Shown: positions 28,499-38,127, numbered from the stretch's first letter. The stretch: DNA of 64,000 nt from Chryseobacterium sp. YIM B08800 (GCF_026163565.1 NZ_JAPDKN010000011.1:124001-188000); one strand, 5' to 3'. Translations and numbers: made by a program. The notes: generated by a model from the letters alone, not told the origin.

Positions 28499-29323
28499 AT
28501 GTATAAATATTTTCTTTTTTTCTTTTTTTTAATTCAATATTCTTATTCTCAAAACTATAGAATAATGTATGACTTCAGTTATAAACTGGACTCGTTGAAA
28601 CAAAACAGTGATAATATTGAAATGGTACTTGATGTGCAAAAAGATTACTCAAAGTTTTATTATAAAAAACTAATTAAACTAGATTCTTTATTGAAAAATG
28701 GAGGTGTTATTTCTTATACTTTTCCTATACAGCAAGTCTTAAAAAGAAAAATAGGTTCTTTTAAGAACGAAAATTTTGTAAATTTAGAAGATAAATACTA
28801 CAATTATATTTCTTTAGATGAGATCAACTGGAAAATACTATCTCAAACAAAATTTTCAAATAATTATAAATTACAAAAAGCTGAGACTATTTGGGGCGGG
28901 CGAAAATGGATAGCTTGGTTCTCTCCTGAAATACCTGTTTCAGAAGGACCATATAAATTTAGAGGACTACCGGGTTTAATATTTGAAGTTAAAGATTCAA
29001 AAGATAATTTTAATTATAAATTAACTTCTATTAATAAAATATTGTCAAAGTATGATACTTCTAATATTGTTGAATCTAATTTAGGTGTAAATCCAATATC
29101 TATTACATTACAGCAATATCAGAAATTATTAATAGATAACTATAATAATCCATTCAGTGAATATTATACAATGAAAGAAGGAACTTGGGGACTAACTATA
29201 TTTGATAAGCATATTAGCAATTTAGAAGGTTTAAAAAGTATTAAAAAAGATTATCAACTTCAAATTATAAATAATTATAATCCTATAGAATTAGATAAAG
29301 CTGTCAAATATAAAGTAGATTAA
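28499..29323 (+). CDS. GLPGLI family exported protein (copy 3), partner of the GG-leader peptide
   Basis: A 274-residue protein with a signal peptide (hydrophobic run ending YSYSQ, about residue 18). It carries the motif GPYKFRGLPGLIFEVKD, preceded by WGGRKWIAWFSPEIPVSEG. It is closest in the window to the protein at 4515, sharing the YKLDSL start and the NPIELDKAVKY end. It starts 10 bases after the bacteriocin-like gene. The pair lies between two nearly identical terminators. The gene is noticeably richer in A+T than the ribosomal genes before it. Function unknown; it could bind, export or protect against the peptide. Confidence 0.87.
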   Translation: MYKYFLFFFFLIQYSYSQNYRIMYDFSYKLDSLKQNSDNIEMVLDVQKDYSKFYYKKLIKLDSLLKNGGVISYTFPIQQVLKRKIGSFKNENFVNLEDKYYNYISLDEINWKILSQTKFSNNYKLQKAETIWGGRKWIAWFSPEIPVSEGPYKFRGLPGLIFEVKDSKDNFNYKLTSINKILSKYDTSNIVESNLGVNPISITLQQYQKLLIDNYNNPFSEYYTMKEGTWGLTIFDKHISNLEGLKSIKKDYQLQIINNYNPIELDKAVKYKVD

Positions 29324-29328
29324 TGCAT

Positions 29329-29362
29329 AAAAACCGTTCAGATTCTGAAACGGTTTTTTTTT
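29329..29362 (+). terminator. Terminator after GLPGLI copy 3
   Basis: AACCGTT and AACGGTT arms with inner CAG/CTG pairing are followed by nine T residues, starting just after the GLPGLI stop codon. Its AACCGTTCAGATT stretch is identical to part of the terminator after rplQ. Confidence 0.8.
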
Positions 29363-29527
29363 GCAAATGATTCTTTGGAAATTAATTAGAGGATTATAAC
29401 AAAAACTCTTGTCATTTGCAAAAATCCACGATAGCTTTTATAAAATGTAGGCGTGCAATTTTAAAAAGCTCTCCTGCTTTTTATTTTTCGTTACTTAGCT
29501 TTTCAAGACAAGATTAAAAAGGTGTTT

Positions 29528-29956
29528 TTAAATTTTTGTTCTTTCCAGTTCGATGATGTTATCACCTTGATGAATAATTAAGCTGTCTCCTTTTACAGTA
29601 GCAGTCATATCATCTTTTTTATAAATCGTTTCGTTTACTTTTGCTTCCGATTTTTCCAACACAAATGTTTTATTGTTATTGGTGATAGAAACGGTTCTGT
29701 TTTTAGGATCATAGTTGAAGACCACTTTTACCAAAGATTTATCGGTCGCTTTGTAAACAAAGTCTGTTTTTACACTTTTTTTTCCGTTGATGTCGGTGTT
29801 ATAAGCAATCGTAGAATCTACGGCTCCGTTATCGGCAAGAATTTCTTTGTTTGCAGAATCAGCTTTTATTATCCCTTTATTTCCTTCTGCCGATTTTTTG
29901 CAACTTGATAACGAAAACATCAAAATGCCTATCGAGAGGATAAGTTCTTTTTTCAT
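29528..29956 (-). CDS. Small lipoprotein of unknown function (MliC-like look)
   Basis: A 142-residue lipoprotein; the signal peptide ends LSSC (Cys19). The mature part has a run of short beta strands, VVFNYDPKNRTVSITNNNKTFVLEK followed by DMTATVKGDSLIIHQGDNIIELER. This reads like the lysozyme-inhibitor (MliC/PliC) fold in layout but lacks the disulfide cysteines of that family, so the link is speculative. Monocistronic, divergent from the response-regulator operon. Confidence 0.7.
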   Translation of the reverse strand: MKKELILSIGILMFSLSSCKKSAEGNKGIIKADSANKEILADNGAVDSTIAYNTDINGKKSVKTDFVYKATDKSLVKVVFNYDPKNRTVSITNNNKTFVLEKSEAKVNETIYKKDDMTATVKGDSLIIHQGDNIIELERTKI

Positions 29957-30066
29957 TGAGTTTATTTTTGATATTATTAATCTAAATTAATTTCTTAATT
30001 CCTAAATTTTCTTTAAATTTAATAAAAACAAAAAACAAACCAATAACCCGAGCTCAAAAATCTATT

Positions 30067-30084
30067 ATTACACAAAAGTGTAAT
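30067..30084. promoter_or_regulatory. Inverted repeat upstream of response regulator
   Basis: ATTACAC-AAAA-GTGTAAT is a perfect 7-bp dyad about 50 bases before the regulator ATG. Its right half, GTGTAATTG, recurs near 33091, upstream of the next gene unit. It is a candidate binding site for the regulator itself. Confidence 0.45.
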
Positions 30085-30134
30085 TGTTTCTGTTTTGTTT
30101 TCTGTTGAAATTTGTCTTTACAAAAACAAACAAT

Positions 30135-30767
30135 ATGAGCATTTCTATCGCCATAGTAGAAGACGAAAAAAACTACAACAATGCGTTGAAGAAAGTCATC
30201 GATTATCAAAATGATATGAAGGTGATTGCTCAGTTTTTTGACGGAAATACGGCTCTTAAAAAACTTTTGAATATTTCTCCGGATGTAGTGATGATGGATA
30301 TCCAGCTTCAGGATATGCTCGGTATTGATATTATCGGAAAACTGAAGAAAGATATGCCAACAACCCAATTCATCATGTGTACTAGCTTTGAAGATGAAGA
30401 AATGATTTTTAATTCTCTAAAAGCCGGAGCAATGGGCTATCTCATAAAAGGCGAAAGCATGGATAAAATTCTGAGTTCTATTCGTGATGTCTACAACGGA
30501 GGCGCTCCTATGAGTTTTTCAATTGCAAGAAGAGTTTTAGCTCATTTCGAAAAGAAGACGATTGAAATAAAAGACTTGGAAGAACTTACGAAACGCGAAA
30601 CCGAAATCGTAGAACTTTTATCACAAGGTCTTTTGTATAAAGAAATTGCCGATAAAATATTTGTAAGCATTGATACGGTAAAAAAACACGTCGGAAATAT
30701 TTACAGAAAGCTTCACGTCAATAACAAAGTGGAGGCTATTAATAAATTTAACCATTTTAAAAACTAA
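30135..30767 (+). CDS. LuxR-type (NarL family) response regulator
   Basis: A 210-residue response regulator from the ATG at 30135; the upstream in-frame start adds only a hydrophobic non-homologous stretch. The receiver domain has acidic residues VEDE (9-12), phospho-acceptor Asp55 in VVMMDIQLQD, Thr83 and Lys106. The C-terminal LuxR helix-turn-helix runs from LTKRETEIVELLSQG to DTVKKHVGNIYRKL. The cognate kinase is at 32232, the fourth gene of the same operon, with two unusual genes between them. Confidence 0.92.
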   Translation: MSISIAIVEDEKNYNNALKKVIDYQNDMKVIAQFFDGNTALKKLLNISPDVVMMDIQLQDMLGIDIIGKLKKDMPTTQFIMCTSFEDEEMIFNSLKAGAMGYLIKGESMDKILSSIRDVYNGGAPMSFSIARRVLAHFEKKTIEIKDLEELTKRETEIVELLSQGLLYKEIADKIFVSIDTVKKHVGNIYRKLHVNNKVEAINKFNHFKN

Positions 30768-30772
30768 GAGTT

Positions 30773-31600
30773 ATGAAAAAAATTAAACTTCTTTTGAGTG
30801 TAATAATTCTTTTATTACTCACAAATTGTGATGGAAATCAAAAATTTCTAAAAGAGTTACAAGAGATTACCAAATTAAAACCACAATATGATCCTGTACC
30901 TCCTGAAGTTGCTGCAAGAATGCAAAGTTCATTTAAAGGCAAAACATTTCTTGAACTAAATAAACAACAATTATTGAATGGGGATGAATTTATTTTAGAG
31001 AAAAAAGAATGGCTGGAAATCTGTACTTTTCTTCAAAGTAATAATAAGGTGTCAGTAATTCGGCTTTATTTTGTTCAATTTGATAGTAATTTAAATAGTA
31101 AATACACCTCTTTAAAATCTTATGATGGAAAACTTTATATTTTGTTAGGTTATTTTGATGGTAGTGGGCAATTAATTAATAACAAATATTATGGAATGAT
31201 GTCTGTTAATTCTGGAACGATAGAAATAACTCCGGATGATTTTCTTATCATGCACGAAAATTACAAGAAAAATATTAAATTCCATATCAATCAATACTGC
31301 ATTACAAAAAATAATACAGAATATTTAAGTATTGATGTTATAGACTTTGGGATACAGCAAGGAATAATTAAATCTCATGATAGATATGAAAATGTTAAGT
31401 TTAAAAATTTAAAGTTTAAATTGGCTGAAGTAGTAGATCCAAATAGTATTACAATCGCAAAAAATAAAAGTTATTATGTGAAAAAGTATAATCAGGAAAT
31501 TGGGCAGCTAGCTACTTTAACCGATGCGATTGATTCAGATGGTAAAGTAATTCCAGAATTAGAAAATTACGATCTAAATTCACTTTCACCTCCAAATTAA
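30773..31600 (+). CDS. Lipoprotein of unknown function in two-component operon
   Basis: A 275-residue predicted lipoprotein (signal ending LLTNC, Cys19). It has no family I recognise. The middle has alternating hydrophobic strands. A proline-rich segment (YDPVPPEVAARMQ) follows the lipidation site. It starts 5 bases after the response-regulator gene and is followed by a membrane protein and the histidine kinase, so a role in sensing at the envelope is a reasonable inference. It is more AT-rich than the genes on either side. Confidence 0.72.
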   Translation: MKKIKLLLSVIILLLLTNCDGNQKFLKELQEITKLKPQYDPVPPEVAARMQSSFKGKTFLELNKQQLLNGDEFILEKKEWLEICTFLQSNNKVSVIRLYFVQFDSNLNSKYTSLKSYDGKLYILLGYFDGSGQLINNKYYGMMSVNSGTIEITPDDFLIMHENYKKNIKFHINQYCITKNNTEYLSIDVIDFGIQQGIIKSHDRYENVKFKNLKFKLAEVVDPNSITIAKNKSYYVKKYNQEIGQLATLTDAIDSDGKVIPELENYDLNSLSPPN

Positions 31601-31605
31601 TAGAA

Positions 31606-32235
31606 TTGAAAATTTTAAATATAACTTATGAAATTGTAGTTCTGATTAATCTTTTAGTTTCAATATATATGTTGGTAAAAGGTAAATCTGAACAGCAGTT
31701 TCATTTTTATATTTATCTATCAATGGTGACTGTACTAGATATTATATTCCCGATTATCAAATTGAAAGAGGTAATAAATTCTAACTATTTATTTTTCATT
31801 TTTATCCTGATATCGTATTTGTATTTTTTCTACTTTTTTAGAGAGAATTTTCCAGAAAAAATTTACAGAAATATTTGGACATTAGTTTTTAGTGTATTTT
31901 TTGGTATTACTTTTATTCTTCAAACCAAATATAACTTTGCAGAGTTGAGCTCTTTCACCCTTGCTTTGTTGCCTCTGTTTTACATTTTTGGAAGCATGGG
32001 CTGGTTTGTATATATTTTAAATCAAAAAGTTGAGGGGGCAATTTTTGATAAAATGTCATTTTGGATAAGTTGTGGTCTCTTAATTTGGTCAGTCTTCTTT
32101 TTATTTAGAGGTCTTCCAATGTATTATTTCAATAATTTTGATCCTGCTTTTTTAAAAAGTATTTCAATGATATTCACTATGGTAAATATTATTACTTATT
32201 CTCTTTTTCTTCGTAGCCTATTTTGTAAAAAATGA
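31606..32235 (+). CDS. Multi-pass membrane protein, possible sensor partner of histidine kinase
   Basis: A 209-residue integral membrane protein with about seven hydrophobic helices, few loops and no enzymatic motif. The start used is TTG at 31606, because the first in-frame ATG (31669) would remove the first helix. The stop overlaps the kinase start by 4 bases (ATGA), indicating translational coupling. The layout resembles seven-helix input domains, here encoded as a separate protein, while the kinase has only one helix. That functional link is inference. Confidence 0.72.
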   Translation: MKILNITYEIVVLINLLVSIYMLVKGKSEQQFHFYIYLSMVTVLDIIFPIIKLKEVINSNYLFFIFILISYLYFFYFFRENFPEKIYRNIWTLVFSVFFGITFILQTKYNFAELSSFTLALLPLFYIFGSMGWFVYILNQKVEGAIFDKMSFWISCGLLIWSVFFLFRGLPMYYFNNFDPAFLKSISMIFTMVNIITYSLFLRSLFCKK

Positions 32236-33017
32236 AAAATCTTCCTGATGAAATAAAAATTGTTTACATTATTGCAATTGTAGTAATGATGCTATTCGTG
32301 GGTTTTATAATTTTTGTGGTATTAATTTACAACAGAAAACAACTCCTTTATTTTAAAGAAAAACAACTTCAAGAATCAGAATACCAAAACCAGCTCCTCC
32401 AAAAAGAACTTGAAAAGCAAAAATCCATAGAAAAAGAAAGAGAAAGAATTTCTCACGATATGCATGATGATCTCGGAGCAGGAATTTCAGCGTTAAAACT
32501 TCAGGCAGAATTTCTAAAACAACGAGCCGAAGATGAAGATTTAAAAAGTGACATCGCTGAACTTTTGAAAACTTCTGAAGAAATGAATATCTCGATGCGG
32601 GAAATGCTTTGGAGCTTAAATTCCGGAAATGATACGTTGGGAAGTTTTATAGACTATTCAAAAATATATGCACAGAATTTTCTTAAGAAAACAAAAATTC
32701 AATTGAGCATTGAAGATGAAAATGTAATTTCTGAAACTACCATTACTACAGAACAAAGGAGAAATTTATTCCTATGTTTAAAAGAAGCATTGAATAATGC
32801 TTATAAACACAGCCAATCGAACCAACTAAAACTTTCGTTTGTTCAAAAAAACAAAGAATTCATGATGGAAATTTCCGATAATGGAATAGGTATCAATCAT
32901 GAAAAACCAGAAGGAAACGGTCTCCGAAATATGAAAAAAAGAATGGAGGAACAAAACGGACATTGTGAAGTGACCACCGAAAACGGAACTCATTTGTTTT
33001 TCAGAATAGATTTATAA
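32232..33017 (+). CDS. Sensor histidine kinase (HisKA_3 type)
   Basis: A 261-residue kinase. One membrane helix (about residues 9-34) is followed by a coiled coil rich in Lys/Glu/Gln. The phosphorylation helix ERISHDMHDDLGAG has His75 in its HD pair. The ATPase domain has the N box LKEALNNAYKHSQ, G1 motif EISDNGIGI and G2 GNGLRNMKKRMEE. There is no periplasmic or cytosolic sensor domain, so input probably comes through partner proteins, perhaps the two genes upstream. It pairs with the regulator at 30135. Confidence 0.92.
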   Translation: MKNLPDEIKIVYIIAIVVMMLFVGFIIFVVLIYNRKQLLYFKEKQLQESEYQNQLLQKELEKQKSIEKERERISHDMHDDLGAGISALKLQAEFLKQRAEDEDLKSDIAELLKTSEEMNISMREMLWSLNSGNDTLGSFIDYSKIYAQNFLKKTKIQLSIEDENVISETTITTEQRRNLFLCLKEALNNAYKHSQSNQLKLSFVQKNKEFMMEISDNGIGINHEKPEGNGLRNMKKRMEEQNGHCEVTTENGTHLFFRIDL

Positions 33018-33038
33018 CTATTTTTTTAAGCTAAATAT

Positions 33039-33070
33039 AACAGCATCATTTTTTAATGATGCTGTTTTTT
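33039..33070 (+). terminator. Terminator after histidine kinase
   Basis: AACAGCATCATT (33039-33050) pairs with AATGATGCTGTT (33055-33066) and is followed by a T-run, 20 bases after the kinase stop. Confidence 0.85.
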
Positions 33071-33154
33071 GTTGTGAGAATCACCCGTTTGTGTAATTGA
33101 CATGGGGCTTTTTTAGAAGGAACTTTGAAGTATAAATTTTAAAAGCGAGTAACC

Positions 33155-33481
33155 ATGAAAACTATTATCAATGACAGCATTCAAGATTTAGAAACAGCTT
33201 TGAAAAACAACGATGACCTTCAGCAGAGATTTAAAATTAATCCTATAGAAGCAATAAAAAATGTAGAAACGACCAATCCAAAAGATACAGATTCATGGAT
33301 TTATAGAATTATTGTGATGATGCTTGGTATTGCCATTATTATGATAATTATCGGGCTCGTTGTTTTAGCATTAACGGGAAATCACGATAAGGATAGTCAA
33401 TTAGTAACAATTTTCGCAACAATTTCTTCTGGTGCAATTGGTGCTTTAGCCGGGCTTTTATCGCCTTCTCCAAAAAAATAA
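33155..33481 (+). CDS. Small two-helix membrane protein of unknown function
   Basis: A 108-residue protein. The soluble N-terminus (1-45) includes LETALKNNDDLQQRFKINPIEAIKN, whose L-x2-R-F-x3-P-x2-A spacing recalls NHLP-type leader regions, a weak likeness. Two membrane helices follow (about 49-72 and 82-102, the second glycine-rich), then a short tail SPSPKK. It is the first gene of a three-gene unit with 24- and -1-base junctions. No known family was recognised. Confidence 0.7.
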   Translation: MKTIINDSIQDLETALKNNDDLQQRFKINPIEAIKNVETTNPKDTDSWIYRIIVMMLGIAIIMIIIGLVVLALTGNHDKDSQLVTIFATISSGAIGALAGLLSPSPKK

Positions 33482-33505
33482 ATCAACAATCAAAAATAAT
33501 TAATC

Positions 33506-33820
33506 ATGGCAAATTTTAGAATTAATGTAAAAATAGAAGGTGGAAAATCATTTATGGGCTTTTATTGCCTTTTATATAGAAACGGATTACTTATGGAAGA
33601 ATTTATAAGTGAGTACGGATTTGAAAAAAATTATGAAGGTTTAAATGGAAGTTATATGTTGTGTGTTTTTGGAACTAATCCAATTGCCCCAAATAGAAAA
33701 ACAACCATTAGAGTTTACTTTAATAATGATCAGATAGAAGTAAGCAATATCTCGACTGCGACGCCATCTATTCAACAAGGGAATAGAGTTAATGCAACAT
33801 ATTATTTTAGAACAAGATAA
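33506..33820 (+). CDS. Small beta-rich protein of unknown function
   Basis: A 104-residue protein without signal peptide. The sequence alternates short hydrophobic strands and glycine/asparagine turns (FRINVKIEGGKSFMGFYCLLYRN, RKTTIRVYFNNDQIEVSNIS), suggesting a small beta sandwich. Its stop overlaps the next gene's ATG by one base (TAATG). With its neighbours it forms a compact unit whose function I cannot name. Confidence 0.68.
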   Translation: MANFRINVKIEGGKSFMGFYCLLYRNGLLMEEFISEYGFEKNYEGLNGSYMLCVFGTNPIAPNRKTTIRVYFNNDQIEVSNISTATPSIQQGNRVNATYYFRTR

Positions 33821-34959
33821 TGAGAACAATACGATTTATAATATTAAGTTTGACATTAGGAATGTCATTGTGTAAGGGGCAAGTTATTCACTCGGAAGAA
33901 AATAGATCGGCACAAATTTTAAAAGAAGTAAATAAATCTAAGACAGGAAACTGGAAGGATGTTTTTGCAGACTTTGGACAATTGGCTTTTAAGGATTTAA
34001 CGGGTGAAAAGAAAGCATTTCAAATAAAAACGAGTCTATATGCTCTAAAAGTGAGAGCAGATAGCAGTCAGTTTACGGATGTTAATTATGAACAGGCAAA
34101 TTTTACGAGAAATTTTCAAATCGAAATAGGAGCAAACGTGGATAATGATTATAAATTTAAAGGCTTTACTTACGGTGCCGATTGGACAATAATCAATAAA
34201 CGAGATTTATCAGTAAATACTCTTTACGGATCTAATGAGCAAAATTTGTATACCACTTATTCACGTGTTTTGATAGAGTCCAAAGCAAAATATTATTTTC
34301 ATTTAGTAGATACAAAAGATAGCGAATTGGAGGCTAAAATGAAAAAACTAGATGAAGCAATTGCTATGAATTCTGATAAATATGTTATTCCGATTGATAA
34401 TTTTCCTAAAGATTTTGTTACTTTCCTTCCGGATAATTTCTCGGAGACAAGCATTGAATTAGAAAAAACAATATTAGAAAAAATTGAGGAAATAAAATTA
34501 CAACCATTGCTATCAGTTGGCTTTAGAAATACCATTCAAGAAAAATCTAAACTGTTTGACGAATATAAATTCAATCTTGTTTACTTGCATGGTTTGAAAT
34601 CCCCAAAAAATATGTTTGAATTAGATGTAAGAAGCGAATTTAATGCAAAAGACAGTATAGGAGTAAATCAGTATATCAAACGTAGAGAATGGAATAGCCA
34701 AATAGGATTAAATATTCAGCTCTTAAAGCAAAAAGAAGTTTCTCTTGTCGAATTCAAACCCAACTTCGAATTTAAAAGAATTTTCTCAGGATTAATGGAT
34801 GAAGAAAAAAACAATCAATTTTTAGCAAATGCAGATTTAAGAGTAAGAATCTTAAAAAATCTCTGGATTCCTCTAATATTAAAGTATGATATTAAAAATA
34901 ATAATTTCTTCGGATTTTTAAATGTCAGCTTCAATTTCGATGCAGTAAAAAATCAATAG
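33820..34959 (+). CDS. Exported protein of unknown function, probable outer-membrane beta barrel
   Basis: A 379-residue protein with a signal peptide (MRTIRFIILSLTLGMSLCKGQ). A Lys/Glu-rich helical segment lies near residues 165-235 (MKKLDEAIAMNSDKY, ELEKTILEKIEEIK). Around it are amphipathic strands ending with NNNFFGFLNVSFNFDAVKNQ, suggesting a membrane barrel. The last gene of the three-gene unit, translationally coupled to the small beta-rich protein and followed by a terminator. No family recognised. Confidence 0.7.
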   Translation: MRTIRFIILSLTLGMSLCKGQVIHSEENRSAQILKEVNKSKTGNWKDVFADFGQLAFKDLTGEKKAFQIKTSLYALKVRADSSQFTDVNYEQANFTRNFQIEIGANVDNDYKFKGFTYGADWTIINKRDLSVNTLYGSNEQNLYTTYSRVLIESKAKYYFHLVDTKDSELEAKMKKLDEAIAMNSDKYVIPIDNFPKDFVTFLPDNFSETSIELEKTILEKIEEIKLQPLLSVGFRNTIQEKSKLFDEYKFNLVYLHGLKSPKNMFELDVRSEFNAKDSIGVNQYIKRREWNSQIGLNIQLLKQKEVSLVEFKPNFEFKRIFSGLMDEEKNNQFLANADLRVRILKNLWIPLILKYDIKNNNFFGFLNVSFNFDAVKNQ

Positions 34960-34980
34960 GTAAATAAAACTATATGAACG

Positions 34981-35017
34981 AAAACCTTTTTTGAAGTAAT
35001 TTCAAAGAAGGTTTTTT
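34981..35017 (+). terminator. Terminator before eno
   Basis: AAAACCTTTTTTGAA pairs with TTTCAAAGAAGGTTTT and is followed by Ts, 22 bases after the preceding stop codon. Confidence 0.8.
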
Positions 35018-35140
35018 GTTGTTTTAAATATAATTGAAAATAAAATTTGCTTGATCTTTTTTATTTTCAAATCTAAAATTATCATAATCTTAAAATTAAC
35101 TAAAATTTAACTCAGATAAATACAGAAATTACCTCTTCAA

Positions 35141-35172
35141 TTCGCTCAAAATTTAAATTTTGATTAAATTTG
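35141..35172 (+). promoter_or_regulatory. Promoter of eno
   Basis: TAAATTTG (35165-35172) fits the -7 consensus. TTCG at 35141-35144, 20 bases upstream, is a one-mismatch -33. The eno ATG lies 25 bases downstream. Confidence 0.6.
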
Positions 35173-35193
35173 TATAAACTATAAAATAGATAA

Positions 35194-36489
<1,296 letters not shown>

Positions 36490-36508
36490 TTCATTGAATT
36501 TATAAATA

Positions 36509-36542
36509 ACGGCAAGCGAAATTTTTTGTTTGCCGTGTTTTA
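36509..36542 (+). terminator. Terminator between eno and gltA
   Basis: ACGGCAA (36509-36515) pairs with TTGCCGT (36530-36536). The T-run after it is short, so partial read-through to gltA is possible. Confidence 0.6.
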
Positions 36543-36578
36543 TAATAAATAGTATATTTAAACAAAATAAATTAAATA

Positions 36579-37865
36579 ATGTCAGACAACAAAGTGGTAT
36601 TGAATTACGACGGTAATTCGTATGAATATCCAATCGTGGATAGTACAATCGGAGACAGAGGAATAGATATTTCAAAATTAAGAGACCAAACCGGTCTAAT
36701 TACCTTAGATTTAGGGTACAAAAATACAGGAGCTACTTTAAGCGACATCACTTATCTTGATGGTGACCAAGGAGAATTGTTCTACAGAGGTTATCCTATC
36801 GAGCAGATCGCTGAAAAATCAAACTTCACAGAAGTAATGTATCTTTTACTTCACGGTGAATTGCCTACAAAAGAACAATTTGATACCTTCAATGGTAACA
36901 TCAAAAAATATAACTTCGTAGCAGAGGAGATGAAAAAAATCATCGATGCTTTCCCTCGTTCTGCTCATCCTATGGGAGTTTTGTCTACTCTTACTTCTGC
37001 TTTAACAGCATTTAACCCTAAAGCGGTTGATGTAAGCTCAAAAGAAGAAATGGATGTTGCTGCAGAATTATTGATCGCTAAATTTGCTCACCTTGCAGCT
37101 TGGACTTACAGAAAAACTTTAGGTTTACCATTAAATCACGGAGATAACAGCCTAAACTATGTAGAAAACTTCTACAAAATGGCGTTCAGATTACCAAATG
37201 AAGAGTTTGAAATCAACCCTGTGGTAACTGCTGCTTTAGATAAATTATTAATTCTTCACGCTGACCACGAGCAAAACTGTTCTACATCTACTGTAAGAAT
37301 GGTAGGTTCTGCTCACACAGGTCTTTTTGCTTCAGTTTCTGCTGGTATTTCTGCACTTTGGGGACCACTTCACGGTGGTGCAAACCAAGCAGTTATAGAA
37401 ATGCTTGAATTAATCGAAAAAGATGGTGGTGATGTATCTAAATATGTTGCTAAAGCTAAAGACAAAAATGATAGCTTCCGTTTGATGGGATTCGGACACA
37501 GAGTTTACAAAAACTTCGATCCAAGAGCAAAAATCATCAAAAAAGCTGCTGACGATTTATTAGAAGCTTTAGGGATTGAAGATAAAGCGCTTGATATTGC
37601 TATGCAGTTAGAAAAAGTAGCTCTTGAAGACGAATACTTCATCGAAAGAAAATTATATCCAAACGTAGATTTCTATTCTGGAATCATCTACAGAGCGTTA
37701 GGAATTCCTACAGAAATGTTCACAGTAATGTTTGCATTGGGAAGACTTCCGGGATGGATCGCTCAATGGAAAGAAATGAGACTAAAAGGAGATCCAATCG
37801 GAAGACCAAGACAGGTTTACCAAGGAGCTCAAAAAAGAGATTACATCGATATTGCAAACAGATAA
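36579..37865 (+). CDS. gltA: Citrate synthase
   Basis: Type II citrate synthase (428 residues) condenses oxaloacetate and acetyl-CoA at the entry to the TCA cycle. Hallmarks: FYRGYPIEQIAEKSNFTEVMYLLLHGELP, the His in LHADHEQNCSTSTVRMVGS, GPLHGGANQAVIEML, GFGHRVYKNFDPRA and the catalytic Asp in NVDFYSGIIYRALG. It has its own terminator 22 bases after the stop. Confidence 0.98.
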   Translation: MSDNKVVLNYDGNSYEYPIVDSTIGDRGIDISKLRDQTGLITLDLGYKNTGATLSDITYLDGDQGELFYRGYPIEQIAEKSNFTEVMYLLLHGELPTKEQFDTFNGNIKKYNFVAEEMKKIIDAFPRSAHPMGVLSTLTSALTAFNPKAVDVSSKEEMDVAAELLIAKFAHLAAWTYRKTLGLPLNHGDNSLNYVENFYKMAFRLPNEEFEINPVVTAALDKLLILHADHEQNCSTSTVRMVGSAHTGLFASVSAGISALWGPLHGGANQAVIEMLELIEKDGGDVSKYVAKAKDKNDSFRLMGFGHRVYKNFDPRAKIIKKAADDLLEALGIEDKALDIAMQLEKVALEDEYFIERKLYPNVDFYSGIIYRALGIPTEMFTVMFALGRLPGWIAQWKEMRLKGDPIGRPRQVYQGAQKRDYIDIANR

Positions 37866-37887
37866 TATTGTTTTCTCAAATAAATAT

Positions 37888-37921
37888 AAATCCCAAAGTT
37901 TTTTGCTTTGGGATTTTTTTT
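37888..37921 (+). terminator. Terminator of gltA
   Basis: AAATCCCAAAG (37888-37898) pairs perfectly with CTTTGGGATTT (37906-37916), followed by a T-run. Confidence 0.88.
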
Positions 37922-38096
37922 GTTTTTAAACATAAATATTTATTTTTAAAAATTTAACAAAGATATTGTGCTTGAAATTAAGTTGATTATCATTAATTCT
38001 ATCTGTAAGTTTTCACTTCATTAGATGAAATGATTAGAGATTCACCAATGTACAAAAGTTCTTAGAAATGCTCTGTTTATTCTGGGTTACAAAAAT

Positions 38097-38127
38097 TTTC
38101 AGCATCACATCGGTTTGATTATATTTG
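38097..38127 (+). promoter_or_regulatory. Promoter of amidinotransferase-fold gene
   Basis: TATATTTG (38120-38127) matches TAnnTTTG. A TTTTC stretch ending at 38100, 19 bases upstream, is a near-consensus -33. The ATG is 17 bases downstream of the -7 element. Confidence 0.6.

Noticed and set aside
29528..29956. Lysozyme inhibitor (MliC) assignment
   Set aside because: The strand pattern is similar but the characteristic cysteines are missing, so I left it as a lipoprotein of unknown function.
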